Shown here piece by piece: positions 39,273 to 46,737 of a stretch of 64,000 bases of DNA. Location: assembly GCF_900451005.1 (NCBI RefSeq), contig NZ_UGIB01000001.1:1550001-1614000 (forward strand), given 5' to 3'. Each line of letters starts with the position of its first letter. The stretch's first letter is position 1. Origin of the DNA: Helicobacter fennelliae. Lineage in GTDB: Bacteria > Campylobacterota > Campylobacteria > Campylobacterales > Helicobacteraceae. A program made the position numbers and the translations under genes. Under the pieces are notes generated by a model that was given only the letters and a program-made list of their open reading frames with translations, did no database searches and was not told the origin of the DNA.

Positions 39273-39708
39273 TTAGTTTGCTAGATTTTCTAATCCATAA
39301 AGTTTATAAACCATTGTATCAAGCTCGTTTTGTATAGCTTGAAGCTCATTTGTATTGTCTTTGTTTTGAGTGAATTTTTCTACTTGCAAAGCATACGCCC
39401 CATCAAAAAGAGCTTCAAATTCTTGTAATTGCTGTGGCGTAGGGATAATGATAGGCACTTGTCTTGCATCGTTGATTTGAAAGCTAATCGTTCCATTAAT
39501 AAAAGTCTTAATATATTTTCCTACAAGACTACTATTTATCAAACTTACTATAAATTTATCGTTTAAATGGTTACTTTAAACAAATAAAGACATACTTTTA
39601 ACATCATAGACACTTTAATTATTTAGCCTAACATTTTATAAATTCACTTGATATATCACTCCAACAAAAACCCTCTTTGAAAAAGAATGTATATCCTTGC
39701 CAACGAGC
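39273..39708 (-). pseudogene. second type IIG enzyme remnant, C-terminal part with frameshift and stops
   Basis: On the minus strand ARWQGYTFFFKEGFCWSDIS is followed after a frameshift near 39628 by RLNN, a stop, SVYDVKSMSLFV, a stop, SNHLNDKFIVSLINSSLVGK and then TFINGTISFQINDARQVPII, ending MVYKLYGLENLAN. This lines up block by block with the recognition region of the 37016-39202 enzyme (FYFKEGFCW...SVNDVASMSLY...INASVNLQINDFRQMPIVIP). It is a different paralogue on the opposite strand, decayed, and lacks all methyltransferase motifs. Confidence 0.82.
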
Positions 39709-39990
39709 TTTTTTATCTGTTTGTAAAATCTGGACATTTAATGTCTCCATAACATCAAGCAAACTTCTACCAAGTCTTGATAATTCTGGCACTATAAGCA
39801 AATCATCTTTTTTAAGCTTTTTGATAAGACTGCCTAATTTTCTATGCTTTATAGCTATTTTACCACTCATAGTTTCTTCGCAAAATAAATCTATTTTTAT
39901 ATTGTTATTTTTTGCGTAAATTTCGACTTCATAGCGTTGATTTTCTACTGATTGTCTATCTGTGCTAACCCTTATGTATGCATAAATCAT
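39628..39990 (-). pseudogene. serine recombinase catalytic domain, truncated and fused to RM remnant
   Basis: Residues 1-94 are a resolvase/invertase N-terminal domain: MIYAYIRVSTDRQSVENQRY with catalytic Ser at residue 9, then LLIVPELSRLGRSLLDVMET. After Lys94 the frame passes directly into ARWQGYTFFFKEGFCWSDIS, the recognition region of a type IIG enzyme, and ends at residue 120. The C-terminal part of the catalytic domain and the DNA-binding helix-turn-helix are missing, so it should not recombine DNA normally. The clean junction marks either a deletion or an insertion event. Confidence 0.8.
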
Positions 39991-40052
39991 TATTGCCTCT
40001 TTAAGTTTTTAACGACATACAAGCAAAATATATGTAATCTTAGAGGGCAAAA

Positions 40053-40157
40053 GATTCTAACGCTGACACTTCAGAGCTAGAAAAACAAATCGACTCTTTA
40101 ATTTATAAACTCTACGATTTAACAGAATCTGAGATTAAACTCATAGAATCCAAATAG
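40053..40157 (+). pseudogene. type IIG enzyme 3' tail, copy 1
   Basis: Reads DSNADTSELEKQIDSLIYKL then YDLTESEIKLIESK and a TAG stop at 40155-40157. This is the terminal segment of a type IIG enzyme (compare MVYKLYGLENLAN in the neighbouring remnant). Two more copies occur at 40792 and 41625. No longer frame precedes it. Confidence 0.75.
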
Positions 40158-40194
40158 TGCTATAATGCCAGAATCTAAAAGATAAGGAGTAAAG

Positions 40195-40428
40195 ATGACT
40201 TTGCAATTTAGCCTTGAAAATGCAAGCGATGAACTTGTAAAAGCGTTTAAAAGTATGGCAAAAGCCTCAGGGGCAAAGCTAAAAGTGCAAACCTCGCCAC
40301 AAAAAAACTCGGAGCAAAAAGATTCGTGGCAAAATGAGTATAAAAAGCTCATCAAGGACTACAAAGCAGGTAAGATAAAAGCCCACAAAAACACCAAAGA
40401 AGCTTTTGAAGAAGCTGGGCTTTTATGA
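40195..40428 (+). CDS. RelB-like antitoxin of a YafQ-type module
   Basis: 77 residues, acidic and lysine-rich, with a predicted N-terminal beta-helix part (MTLQFSLENASDELVKAFKS) and an extended tail (DYKAGKIKAHKNTKEAFEEA) typical of toxin-wrapping antitoxins. AAGGAG at 40183-40188 precedes the ATG. Its end overlaps the toxin start by four bases (ATGA). Probably binds the toxin and autorepresses the operon; no operator is obvious. Confidence 0.75.
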   Translation: MTLQFSLENASDELVKAFKSMAKASGAKLKVQTSPQKNSEQKDSWQNEYKKLIKDYKAGKIKAHKNTKEAFEEAGLL

Positions 40429-40691
40429 AATACTCTATCTTGCTTGCAAATAGCTTTAAAAAAGAAGCTAAAAAACTCAACAAAGAAGACATAAAGCTTA
40501 CAATGCAAATCATCGATAGACTCGCAAATGATGAGATTTTGGAAGAAAAATACAAAGACCATAAACTCAAAGGTAAATATACAGGCTGCAAAGAATGCCA
40601 CATCAAGCCAAATTTACTTTTAATCTACAAAAAAGCCTACTTGTGCTTACAGCCTTACGCATCGGCTCTCACAGCGAGCTTCTTTAAGTAA
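40425..40691 (+). pseudogene. YafQ/RelE-type toxin with C-terminal frameshift
   Basis: RelE-superfamily mRNA interferase: EEKYKDHKLKGKYTGCKECH followed by IKPNLLLIYKKAYL, the YafQ signature with its histidines. The open frame then ends PYASALTASFFK. Reading one base out of phase from about 40645 gives CLTALRIGSHSELL and a stop at 40685-40687, the expected YafQ C-terminus including the catalytic His of GSHSEL. A one-base deletion at TGC(C)TT (40644-40647) explains it. As written, the toxin lacks the catalytic His and should be inactive. Confidence 0.8.
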
Positions 40692-40694
40692 ATT

Positions 40695-40791
40695 TCTTGT
40701 CATTGCGAGCGTGAGTGTAGTAATCTAGAAAGCAAGCAAAAAGTATGGATTGCCACAAATCTACTAGCGCAGATTCTCGCAATGACGAAGT
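40695..40791. repeat. REP-like units upstream of RM tail copy 2
   Basis: Two convergent units, TTGTCATTGCGAGCGTG...GTAATCTAG and GGATTGCCACAAATC...CGCAATGACGAAG. The end CGCAATGACGAAGTAGTGG joins directly to the following RM tail and is repeated unchanged at 41609-41627. Confidence 0.7.
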
Positions 40792-40888
40792 AGTGGATTC
40801 CACCGCAGAGCTAGAATCTAAAATCAACTCTTTAGTTTATAAACTCTACAATCTCACGGAATCTGAAATCAAACTCATCGAGGGGTAA
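40792..40888 (+). pseudogene. type IIG enzyme 3' tail, copy 2
   Basis: Reads DSTAELESKINSLVYKLYNL then TESEIKLIEG and TAA at 40886-40888. Almost identical in DNA to copy 3 (41625-41719) and similar to copy 1. Directly preceded by REP-like units instead of the rest of the gene. Confidence 0.75.
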
Positions 40889-40959
40889 AATGGATAAGGA
40901 GAAATAAGAGGAACTTAAATTGTGCTACAATGCCAGAATCTCAAACCAAAGGATAAACA

Positions 40960-41160
40960 ATGAGTGTTACGCTAGAAATCTCTCAAGATATACAAGATAT
41001 TTATACACAATTAGCACAAGAGCAAGATATATCAAAAGAATCTCTTATGCAAATGGCATTAGCAGAGTATGCACACGATTTGGCTATCGCATTGCAGGGT
41101 AGGAGTGAATACGACAAGGCGCAAGATTGGGATACATTAAAGGCTGAGCTTAGGCTATAA
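40960..41160 (+). CDS. antitoxin of a RelE/ParE-type module
   Basis: 66 residues. N-terminal part (SVTLEISQDIQDIYTQLAQE) looks like a short DNA-binding strand-helix unit; the C-terminus GRSEYDKAQDWDTLKAELRL is the usual toxin-contacting tail. The stop at 41158-41160 lies inside the reading frame of the following toxin. The ATG is preceded by AAAGGA. The upstream spacer repeats the context seen before 40195 (GTGCTAnAATGCCAGAATCT), suggesting common ancestry of the two module promoters. Confidence 0.75.
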   Translation: MSVTLEISQDIQDIYTQLAQEQDISKESLMQMALAEYAHDLAIALQGRSEYDKAQDWDTLKAELRL

Positions 41161-41413
41161 AATCCTTATAAACCCAAAAGCAAAAAAGCAATTACAAAAG
41201 CTTGATTTTAGTTTATGCCAAAGGATAGCAAAACTATTTGATACATTGCAAACGATAGGAAATCCACGAAACAAAGGAAAGCCTTTGGTAGCAAATCTCG
41301 CAGGATTTTGGCGTTATAGGGTTGGGGATTGGCGCATTATTTGTGAGATCGTGGATTCTTCAAATTGTATTTATGTCATCGATATAAGGCATAGAAGCGA
41401 AGTGTATAAATAA
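41144..41413 (+). CDS. RelE/ParE-type toxin without a canonical start codon
   Basis: The frame opens after a TAA at 41138-41140 and reads (CTG)SLGYKILINPKAKKQLQ, then ANLAGFWRYRVGDWRIICEI and VIDIRHRSEVYK, ending TAA at 41411-41413. GFWRYRVGDWRII and IRHRSEVYK are RelE-family hallmarks. There is no ATG, GTG or TTG in frame before the conserved part; the only candidates are CTG at 41144 or ATA/ATC codons. It overlaps the antitoxin by 17 bases. Either CTG or ATC is used at low level, or a start codon was lost. Confidence 0.75.
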   Translation: MSLGYKILINPKAKKQLQKLDFSLCQRIAKLFDTLQTIGNPRNKGKPLVANLAGFWRYRVGDWRIICEIVDSSNCIYVIDIRHRSEVYK

Positions 41414-41624
41414 TGCCTTAAAACAACAATAAAGCTAAAATCCAAAAAACTAGCCCGTCCCGTCATTGCGAGCGAGTGCAACGAGCACGGCAATCTAGTC
41501 CATTCTTGTCATTCTGAGCGTAAGCGAAGCAATCCAGAAAAAACAAGCGGATTGCCACAGCCCTAAAGGGCTTCCGACAAAATGGATTGTAACGCCAATA
41601 AATCGGCTCGCAATGACGAAGTAG
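41414..41624. repeat. REP-like cluster upstream of RM tail copy 3
   Basis: From 41458 to 41620: CGTCATTGCGAGCGAGTG...GGCAATCTAG, TTGTCATTCTGAGCG...GCAATCCAG, GGATTGCCACAGCCC and GGCTCGCAATGACGAAG. The last 15 bases match the end of the cluster at 40776-40791. No gene is seen. Confidence 0.7.
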
Positions 41625-41719
41625 TGGATTCCACCGCAGAGCTAGAATCTAAAATCGACTCTTTAGTTTATAAACTCTATAATTTAACAGAATCTGAGAA
41701 TAAAATAATAGAATCCTAA
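41625..41719 (+). pseudogene. type IIG enzyme 3' tail, copy 3
   Basis: Reads DSTAELESKIDSLVYKLYNL then TESENKIIES and TAA at 41717-41719. With the REP end before it, this copy repeats about 100 bp of the copy-2 region nearly unchanged. It is followed by more REP-like sequence to about 41800. Confidence 0.75.
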
Positions 41720-41866
41720 GCCGTCATTGAAAGCGTTGCGAAGCAATCCAGCTCCCCCTCCGTCATTGCAAGGGCGATAGGACGAAACAATCCAGAAAAA
41801 ATAATAAAACAACTCATAGAGAGCTAATAAGAAAACGAGGGCTAAGTTATGCCACAATGCCAGAAT
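41720..41866. repeat. REP-like units after RM tail copy 3
   Basis: CCGTCATTGAAAGCG...AAGCAATCCAG and CCGTCATTGCAAGGGCG...AACAATCCAG in direct order, then the GTTATGCCACAATGCCAGAATCT segment that resembles the sequence ahead of each antitoxin gene (40157-40176, 40919-40940). Here no antitoxin follows; kdsB ends instead. Confidence 0.6.
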
Positions 41867-42571
41867 CTAGAATCCAAACAATCGCAAGGCTTTTTGGAGA
41901 TCTTGGGGCGTGTCAATGCCAATGCTTTGTGTTTGCACGATTGCCATTTGGATTGTGTAGCCATTATAAAGAGCGCGGAGCTGTTCGAGTTTTTCTATTT
42001 CTTCAAGCGGGCTTGGCTTAAGGGCGCAAAATGTATCCAAAAACCCTACGCTATACCCATAAATACCTAAATGCCCATAATATATACATTCAGAATTGTC
42101 GCGATTATAAGGAATGATTGAGCGCGAAAAATAAATCGCCTCGTTGTTGTGATTAAGCACAACTTTGACTAGATTTGGATCGCTTGCGCTCTCTTTAGTG
42201 ATTATTTTTGCGCAACTTGCCATTTGTGCGCCATTTTTCATCATCTCAAAAAGCTTAGAAATCACCTCTACCTCCAAAAACGGCTCATCAGCTTGGACAT
42301 TAATCACAATCTCTGTATCGCTTAATCCTAGAATCTTAGCTGCCTCATTGCACCTATCAGTGCCGCTATTGTGGTGCTTTGATGTGAGGATTGCATTGAG
42401 ATTGTGATTTTTGCAAATCTCTAGCACCTCATTATCATCGCACGCCACACACACTTCATCGACTTTTTGGGCGTTTTTGGCAGTGGCTACGACCATAGGG
42501 ATACCTTGGATTGGAGTGAGGATTTTGTGAGGAAATCGCGTAGAAGCGAGTCTAGCTGGGATAATAATCAT
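41867..42571 (-). CDS. kdsB: 3-deoxy-manno-octulosonate cytidylyltransferase
   Basis: Activates Kdo as CMP-Kdo for lipopolysaccharide core synthesis. Nucleotidyltransferase motif MIIIPARLASTRFPHKIL at the N-terminus, EIVINVQADEPFLEVEVISK in the middle and HLGIYGYSVGFLDTFCALKP, all typical. 234 residues. The gene marks the right border of the accessory segment 36.5-41.9 kb. Confidence 0.95.
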   Translation of the reverse strand: MIIIPARLASTRFPHKILTPIQGIPMVVATAKNAQKVDEVCVACDDNEVLEICKNHNLNAILTSKHHNSGTDRCNEAAKILGLSDTEIVINVQADEPFLEVEVISKLFEMMKNGAQMASCAKIITKESASDPNLVKVVLNHNNEAIYFSRSIIPYNRDNSECIYYGHLGIYGYSVGFLDTFCALKPSPLEEIEKLEQLRALYNGYTIQMAIVQTQSIGIDTPQDLQKALRLFGF

Positions 42572-42879
42572 ATTTTCTCCTTTATGGATTTGTGTTGTAG
42601 TTTATGATGAAGTATTGTAGCTTGAAGTCTGAAAAATCAGAATTTAAATCTTTCATTTTGGCAAAATTTTAAAGAGAATGTTTGAGTAAGCAAAAAACAA
42701 AGTGCAATAACACAAAATAATACATTTTGCAAAAATTACTTTTGTCTTGCGTTGATATTGCTTGCGCTTTGGAGGGTGAGAAGAGCTAAGTAGAATCTAT
42801 CTGTTTGCTTTTTTGATATTACATTTGGTGAAACATATTTAGTGGAGCATTTGGGAAGCATTTGATTATGCTTACCCAT
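42572..42879. other. intergenic gap between yceI and kdsB
   Basis: 308 bp, AT-rich, no dispersed repeat, gene or RNA signature seen. It presumably contains the kdsB promoter on its left side; no clear consensus can be chosen. Confidence 0.4.
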
Positions 42880-43443
42880 TTACTTTGTTATTTCGTTGGC
42901 TTCGATTGAGATTTTGATTTTCACCTCATCACTTACCATAGCATTGCCTGTTTCTTTGCCGACTTCAAAGTCTTTGCGGTTGATTTTGCCTTCAAGCTTG
43001 ATTGCTATGGTTTGTTTTTTTGTCATTGGATTTTCAACAGGTCCTTTTACACTTACATCAAATGTAACAGGTTTTGTTACGCCTCTTAGTGTCAAGTCAG
43101 CAGTGAGCTTGTCTCCTTTGATGTCTTTTGCTACCAAAGTTGCTTTTGGGAATTTCGCAGAATCAAAGAAATCATTTGCGTTGAGATGTTTATCGCGGCT
43201 TGCGTTTTTTGTATCAATAGAGCTTATTTCAACCTCACCTGAAAGAGCCTTTAGTGTCTTTGAAGCAATATCATAATCAACACTTCCAGAGAAATTATTG
43301 AATTGTCCTTCAACATCACTAATCATCATATGTGTAACTTGAAAGCCCACAGAAGAGTGCGATTTATCGATATTGAAAGGTTTTGCAAACATTGGCGATA
43401 AGCTTAAAGCCAAGATAGAACTAAGCACAAGTGTCTTTTTCAT
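42880..43443 (-). CDS. YceI-family periplasmic lipid-binding-type protein
   Basis: 187 residues with a signal peptide (MKKTLVLSSILALSLSPMFA). FNIDKSHSSVGFQVTHMMIS, then VEISSIDTKNASRDKHLNAN and FFDSAKFPKATLVAKDIKGD are the YceI signature. The lipocalin-like barrel binds isoprenoids in characterised members. Single gene with its own promoter region (43444-43633), shared with divergent tsaD. Confidence 0.93.
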   Translation of the reverse strand: MKKTLVLSSILALSLSPMFAKPFNIDKSHSSVGFQVTHMMISDVEGQFNNFSGSVDYDIASKTLKALSGEVEISSIDTKNASRDKHLNANDFFDSAKFPKATLVAKDIKGDKLTADLTLRGVTKPVTFDVSVKGPVENPMTKKQTIAIKLEGKINRKDFEVGKETGNAMVSDEVKIKISIEANEITK

Positions 43444-43633
43444 AAATGTCCTTTTTTTGTAGATTTAACCCTAAAAATGAGTTGAGTTGTGATTGTAATC
43501 CTGCAATGTTAATACTCATTTAATGCGGTTTTGTTTTTGGGATTTGTTTTGGTGGTTTTATTTTGATTGAGTATAATACCAAAACAAACGCACTTCCACG
43601 CTTCCAGAAGCAACACTAAAAACAAGGACAACG

Positions 43634-44695
43634 ATGATTTTAAGCATTGAAAGTAGTTGTGATGATAGCTCCATTGCCATTACGCGTATCAAAGATTCTG
43701 CCCTCCTCTATCACAAAAAGCTTTCTCAAGAAAGCCAGCATAGCCAATATGGAGGCGTTGTTCCAGAGCTTGCCTCACGACTTCATACAGAGTTTTTGCC
43801 ACTTGTCTTGCAAGATGCCAAAGCATTTTTGGGAGATTTTAGCGGGCTTAAAGCCATAGCCGTTACCACAGAGCCCGGACTTTCAGTAAGTCTTATCGAA
43901 GGGCTAATGATGGCAAAAACCTTATGCCTTGGACTGCAGATTCCGATCATTACGATAAATCACCTTATCGGGCATTTTTATTCGCTATTTATCAACCAAC
44001 ATCAATGCACCTTTCCGATGAGTGTGCTACTTGTATCGGGCGGACATACACAAATCATAGAAGCCATAAGCCCGACTTGCTTCAAAATCATCGCCAAAAG
44101 TATGGACGATAGCTTTGGAGAATGCTTTGACAAAGTCGCCAAAATGCTTAATCTTGGCTATCCCGGAGGTCCTATCATCGAGCAATATGCAAAAGCATAT
44201 CACAACTCCGCTACTTACACACAAAGCCTTGATAAAGATTCTGAAAAAACCTTGGCACCCCTTCCACTGCCACTCAAGCACGACAAAACCATAAGCTTTA
44301 GCTTCTCAGGACTCAAAAACGCCACAAGGCTTATGATTCAAAATCAATTAGATTCTCAAAGTCTCAATGACGAGCTTAGAGCTTATATTTGCGCCTCATT
44401 TCAGCAAGCTGCCATAGAGCATATTTGCGACAAAACACATCGCTATTTCAAAACAACCCAAATCAAAAACTTCGCTATCGTCGGCGGTGCAAGCGCAAAT
44501 GAAGCCCTGCGGACAGCAATACAGCAAATATGCGACACATATCACGCAAAGCTTTTTCTCGCTCCGCTTGAGTTTTGCCAAGATAATGCAGCAATGATCG
44601 GGCGCGCAGGGGTTGAGGAATTTAAGGCGGGGCATTTTAGTGATATTTTTGAATGCGACATCTCTCCCAAAACAACATCAAAATATTTTGACTAG
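43634..44695 (+). CDS. tsaD: tRNA N6-threonylcarbamoyladenosine transferase TsaD
   Basis: Transfers threonylcarbamoyl to A37 of ANN-decoding tRNAs. ASKHA-fold protein: ILSIESSCDDSSIAITRI at the start, metal-binding histidines in TINHLIGHFYSLF, and VSGGHTQIIEAI, MDDSFGECFDKVAKMLNLGY, IVGGASANEALR. 353 residues, normal length. AAGGAC precedes the ATG. Confidence 0.96.
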   Translation: MILSIESSCDDSSIAITRIKDSALLYHKKLSQESQHSQYGGVVPELASRLHTEFLPLVLQDAKAFLGDFSGLKAIAVTTEPGLSVSLIEGLMMAKTLCLGLQIPIITINHLIGHFYSLFINQHQCTFPMSVLLVSGGHTQIIEAISPTCFKIIAKSMDDSFGECFDKVAKMLNLGYPGGPIIEQYAKAYHNSATYTQSLDKDSEKTLAPLPLPLKHDKTISFSFSGLKNATRLMIQNQLDSQSLNDELRAYICASFQQAAIEHICDKTHRYFKTTQIKNFAIVGGASANEALRTAIQQICDTYHAKLFLAPLEFCQDNAAMIGRAGVEEFKAGHFSDIFECDISPKTTSKYFD

Positions 44696-44851
44696 ATTCT
44701 TAAACCTAGCCGCAAATCCCAACCAAACGAGAATCTAAAGTGTTTATCAAAGTGCTTCTCAATAGCGTTTATCACCTCAAGGATTTAGAGACTTTGCTTT
44801 TTAATTCTTTGGATTCTGTGGCAGAGTTTTTGGATTCCAAGTTGGATTAAG
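44696..44851 (+). other. gap after tsaD with a possible 36-residue ORF
   Basis: A GTG at 44740 opens a frame to TAA at 44848-44850 (VFIKVLLNSVYHLKDLETLL and on). There is no good ribosome binding site and I do not recognise the product; it may be a remnant. It lies at the boundary between core genes and the defence island. Confidence 0.3.
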
Positions 44852-45046
44852 TTAAGGAATAAAAGCTAGATATAATATATTGGTTTGCAATGGCTCATCT
44901 CTAAAATAAACCAAAAAACCAATAATCAATGTGCTTATTCCCAAAATATAAGCAATAGAGCTTAAAATATTCTCATTAACTGATAAAAATTTACTTTTTA
45001 AATAAAAAATAAATGTTGCAAAAGCAAAAATTGAAAGCATAAACAT
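44852..45046 (-). CDS. small two-helix membrane protein, unknown
   Basis: 64 residues, almost entirely two hydrophobic helices (FMLSIFAFATFIFYLKSKFL and ILSSIAYILGISTLIIGFLV) joined by a short charged loop. Its start lies 63 bases downstream of the truncated mod copy, with GTAG-AAAT spacing rather than a strong ribosome binding site. No homology recognised. It might be a small toxin-like or accessory membrane protein, or noise. Confidence 0.4.
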   Translation of the reverse strand: MFMLSIFAFATFIFYLKSKFLSVNENILSSIAYILGISTLIIGFLVYFRDEPLQTNILYLAFIP

Positions 45047-45109
45047 ATTTCTACCTTTTGATATTTTATCGTATATATTTTTTCTTAGACTTCTTTGTTT
45101 TAAGCACCT

Positions 45110-46312
45110 TTAAATTCCTGTTATAAGGTTATTATAAGCATTTCCACTTTTTCTATAAACAATTTCTAATTTTTTATTGTCAATAGCACAAAATTCATAC
45201 ATTTTTCTATAAATACACCAAAAACCATCGCTTGTTTTTTGTATTTCAATAAATCCATTTGCATTGCCAAAATCAAATAGTTTTTTACTCCAAGTGTAAC
45301 AATATGATTTTGGTTTTTTAATGTTTTGATGATTTTTAAAAATAGTGCCGTCTGGTGCTTTTACTTCATAGTCTAGGCTTTCAATATATTTAAAACTGCT
45401 TGCCGAACAGGAGCGCATTAAAGGAGTAAGTTTATAATATCCTCTTGTTTTAAAAAATTCGTCTTTTAAAATATACCCTTTTTCTTTTAATTCGTCTTTT
45501 GTATTTTCGTATTTATTTGCTAAAAAATAACTTTTTTGATAGCAAAGTATATGTTCGGTTCTTGTATCAATGGTTTTGTTTTCAGTTGTATTACCACTCG
45601 GTTTATTTTTAGAGTGCCAAATAATATTAGCTACAAAATTATCTTCCCCAAAAATTTCATCGCATAAAAGTTTTAAATTTGCCTGTTCATTATCGTCAAT
45701 GCTAATAAAAATCACGCCATCATCACGCAAAAGCTGCCTAGCGATATATAATCGCGGATACATAAAACTAAGCCACGCACTATGCGTGCTAGAATTTTTA
45801 AGCGTAAGATTAAGTATGCTGCTTGCTTCTTCAAGCTCTATATTTGCCATTTGCGCCAAACTCTGCGGCGTGAAACTTCGCTCGTCATTGTAGATAAAGT
45901 CTCCATTGCCCGTGTTATAAGGCGGGTCGATATAAATCATCTTTACTTTGCGGTAATAAGCGTTTTTTAGGTGTTTTAGCACTTCTAAATTGTCGCCTTT
46001 GATAAGGACATTTTTAGAATTTGCATTTTGTGGCTGTGCGTTGTGCGCGCTATCTTGCGCAATCAGCGTGTGTGTAGGCAAATGACGCAAGAGTTTAGCA
46101 TAAGACTTGCCAAGCCAATTTAGGCTATATGACTCTTTTGAGAGTGAAAACGCCGCTTCATTTTCTAAATCCTGCGTTGCTGTGTTTGCTTGTGCGTTAA
46201 TTTCTTGCGCCAAATCCAAAATCGCCTTTTGAAGTTTGTGTGGCATTAAATCGCCGTTTTTGTCAAAGCACTGCGGAAAATACTCTTTAAGTTTGTGGAA
46301 TCTATCTAACAT
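45110..46312 (-). pseudogene. mod: type III methyltransferase mod, truncated copy with alternative recognition region
   Basis: 400 residues. Residues 1-227 are the same as those of the mod gene at 62071-63594, including IYIDPPYNTGNGDF (motif IV) at about 127-140. After NFV the sequence changes completely (ANIIWHSKNKPSGNTTENKT and on), i.e. a different target-recognition region. The frame stops at NNLITGI without motif I (the SAM-binding DFFAGSGTT segment that lies C-terminal in beta-class enzymes). It therefore cannot methylate alone but could donate its recognition region by recombination. Confidence 0.85.
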
Positions 46313-46718
46313 AATTATTTTGTCCTTCTAAAATCAAAAATAAATCTTGCATTATAGTAGAGAGTTACTAATAAAACTTTGAATCAAGGGCAAAGCATTG
46401 TTATTGCAAACAAAGTGAAACAATCCACAAATCAAAAGCGAATTTGTTATTTCTCCCTACCCTCCACCACTACAAACCTTTCTACACCAAAGACTTTTGC
46501 GTAAGTGGTGTTTGGCCACTCGTTTGTGTTTTGATTTGGATTGCCCCAATCGCCATATTCTGCAAGTTTTAGAATATGTCCAAAAGCCCAAGTGATGATA
46601 GAATCTCCTTTAATAATATAGCCTTGTTTCTTTTTCACTCATTGGCGTCTCTTTTTGCAGGTTTTAGATTTTTGATTAGAATCTTGTAAATCTCTTTCTT
46701 CTCTCAATACTTCATCAA
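45633..46718 (+). repeat. direct repeat of at least 1,086 bp, left copy (partner 62915-64000)
   Basis: Read by eye, 45633-46718 and 62915-64000 are base-for-base alike with a constant offset of 17,282; I saw no mismatch. Just outside the inner edge the copies differ (gcTACAAAA against aaCCACAAAA), where the mod recognition regions part. The right copy reaches the window edge, so the outer limit is unknown, but the left copy meets the TnpB remnant soon after 46718. The unit covers the 5' half of mod, its promoter region, the topoisomerase-like fragment and the end of an upstream frame. Confidence 0.92.
46447..46638 (-). pseudogene. topoisomerase III-like N-terminal fragment (left copy)
   Basis: 63 residues opening at GTG 46638: KKKQGYIIKGDSIITWAFGH ILKLAEYGDW resembles the segment of type IA topoisomerases (TopB/TraE) that follows the N-terminal EKPS motif, which is missing here. 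The C-terminal 30 residues (NTTYAKVFGVERFVVVEGRE) do not fit the family. Identical copy at 63729-63920. Probably a plasmid or conjugative-element remnant upstream of mod. Confidence 0.45.
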
Positions 46719-46735
46719 TAAATTCATCTGCCTTA
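46639..46735 (-). pseudogene. C-terminal remnant of an unidentified frame
   Basis: Ending at TGA 46639-46641, the frame reads ADEFIDEVLREERDLQDSNQ then KSKTCKKRRQ. Upstream it runs into the TnpB remnant, so only the last 30 or so residues remain. The same sequence begins again at the window's right edge (63921-64000), where the full gene may lie outside. Confidence 0.45.
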
Positions 46736-46737
46736 TT

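Noticed and set aside
39203-44851. tRNA gene as an integration site for the accessory region
   Set aside because: No cloverleaf or tRNA-like 3' end was seen around 36.5, 41.8 or 44.7 kb.
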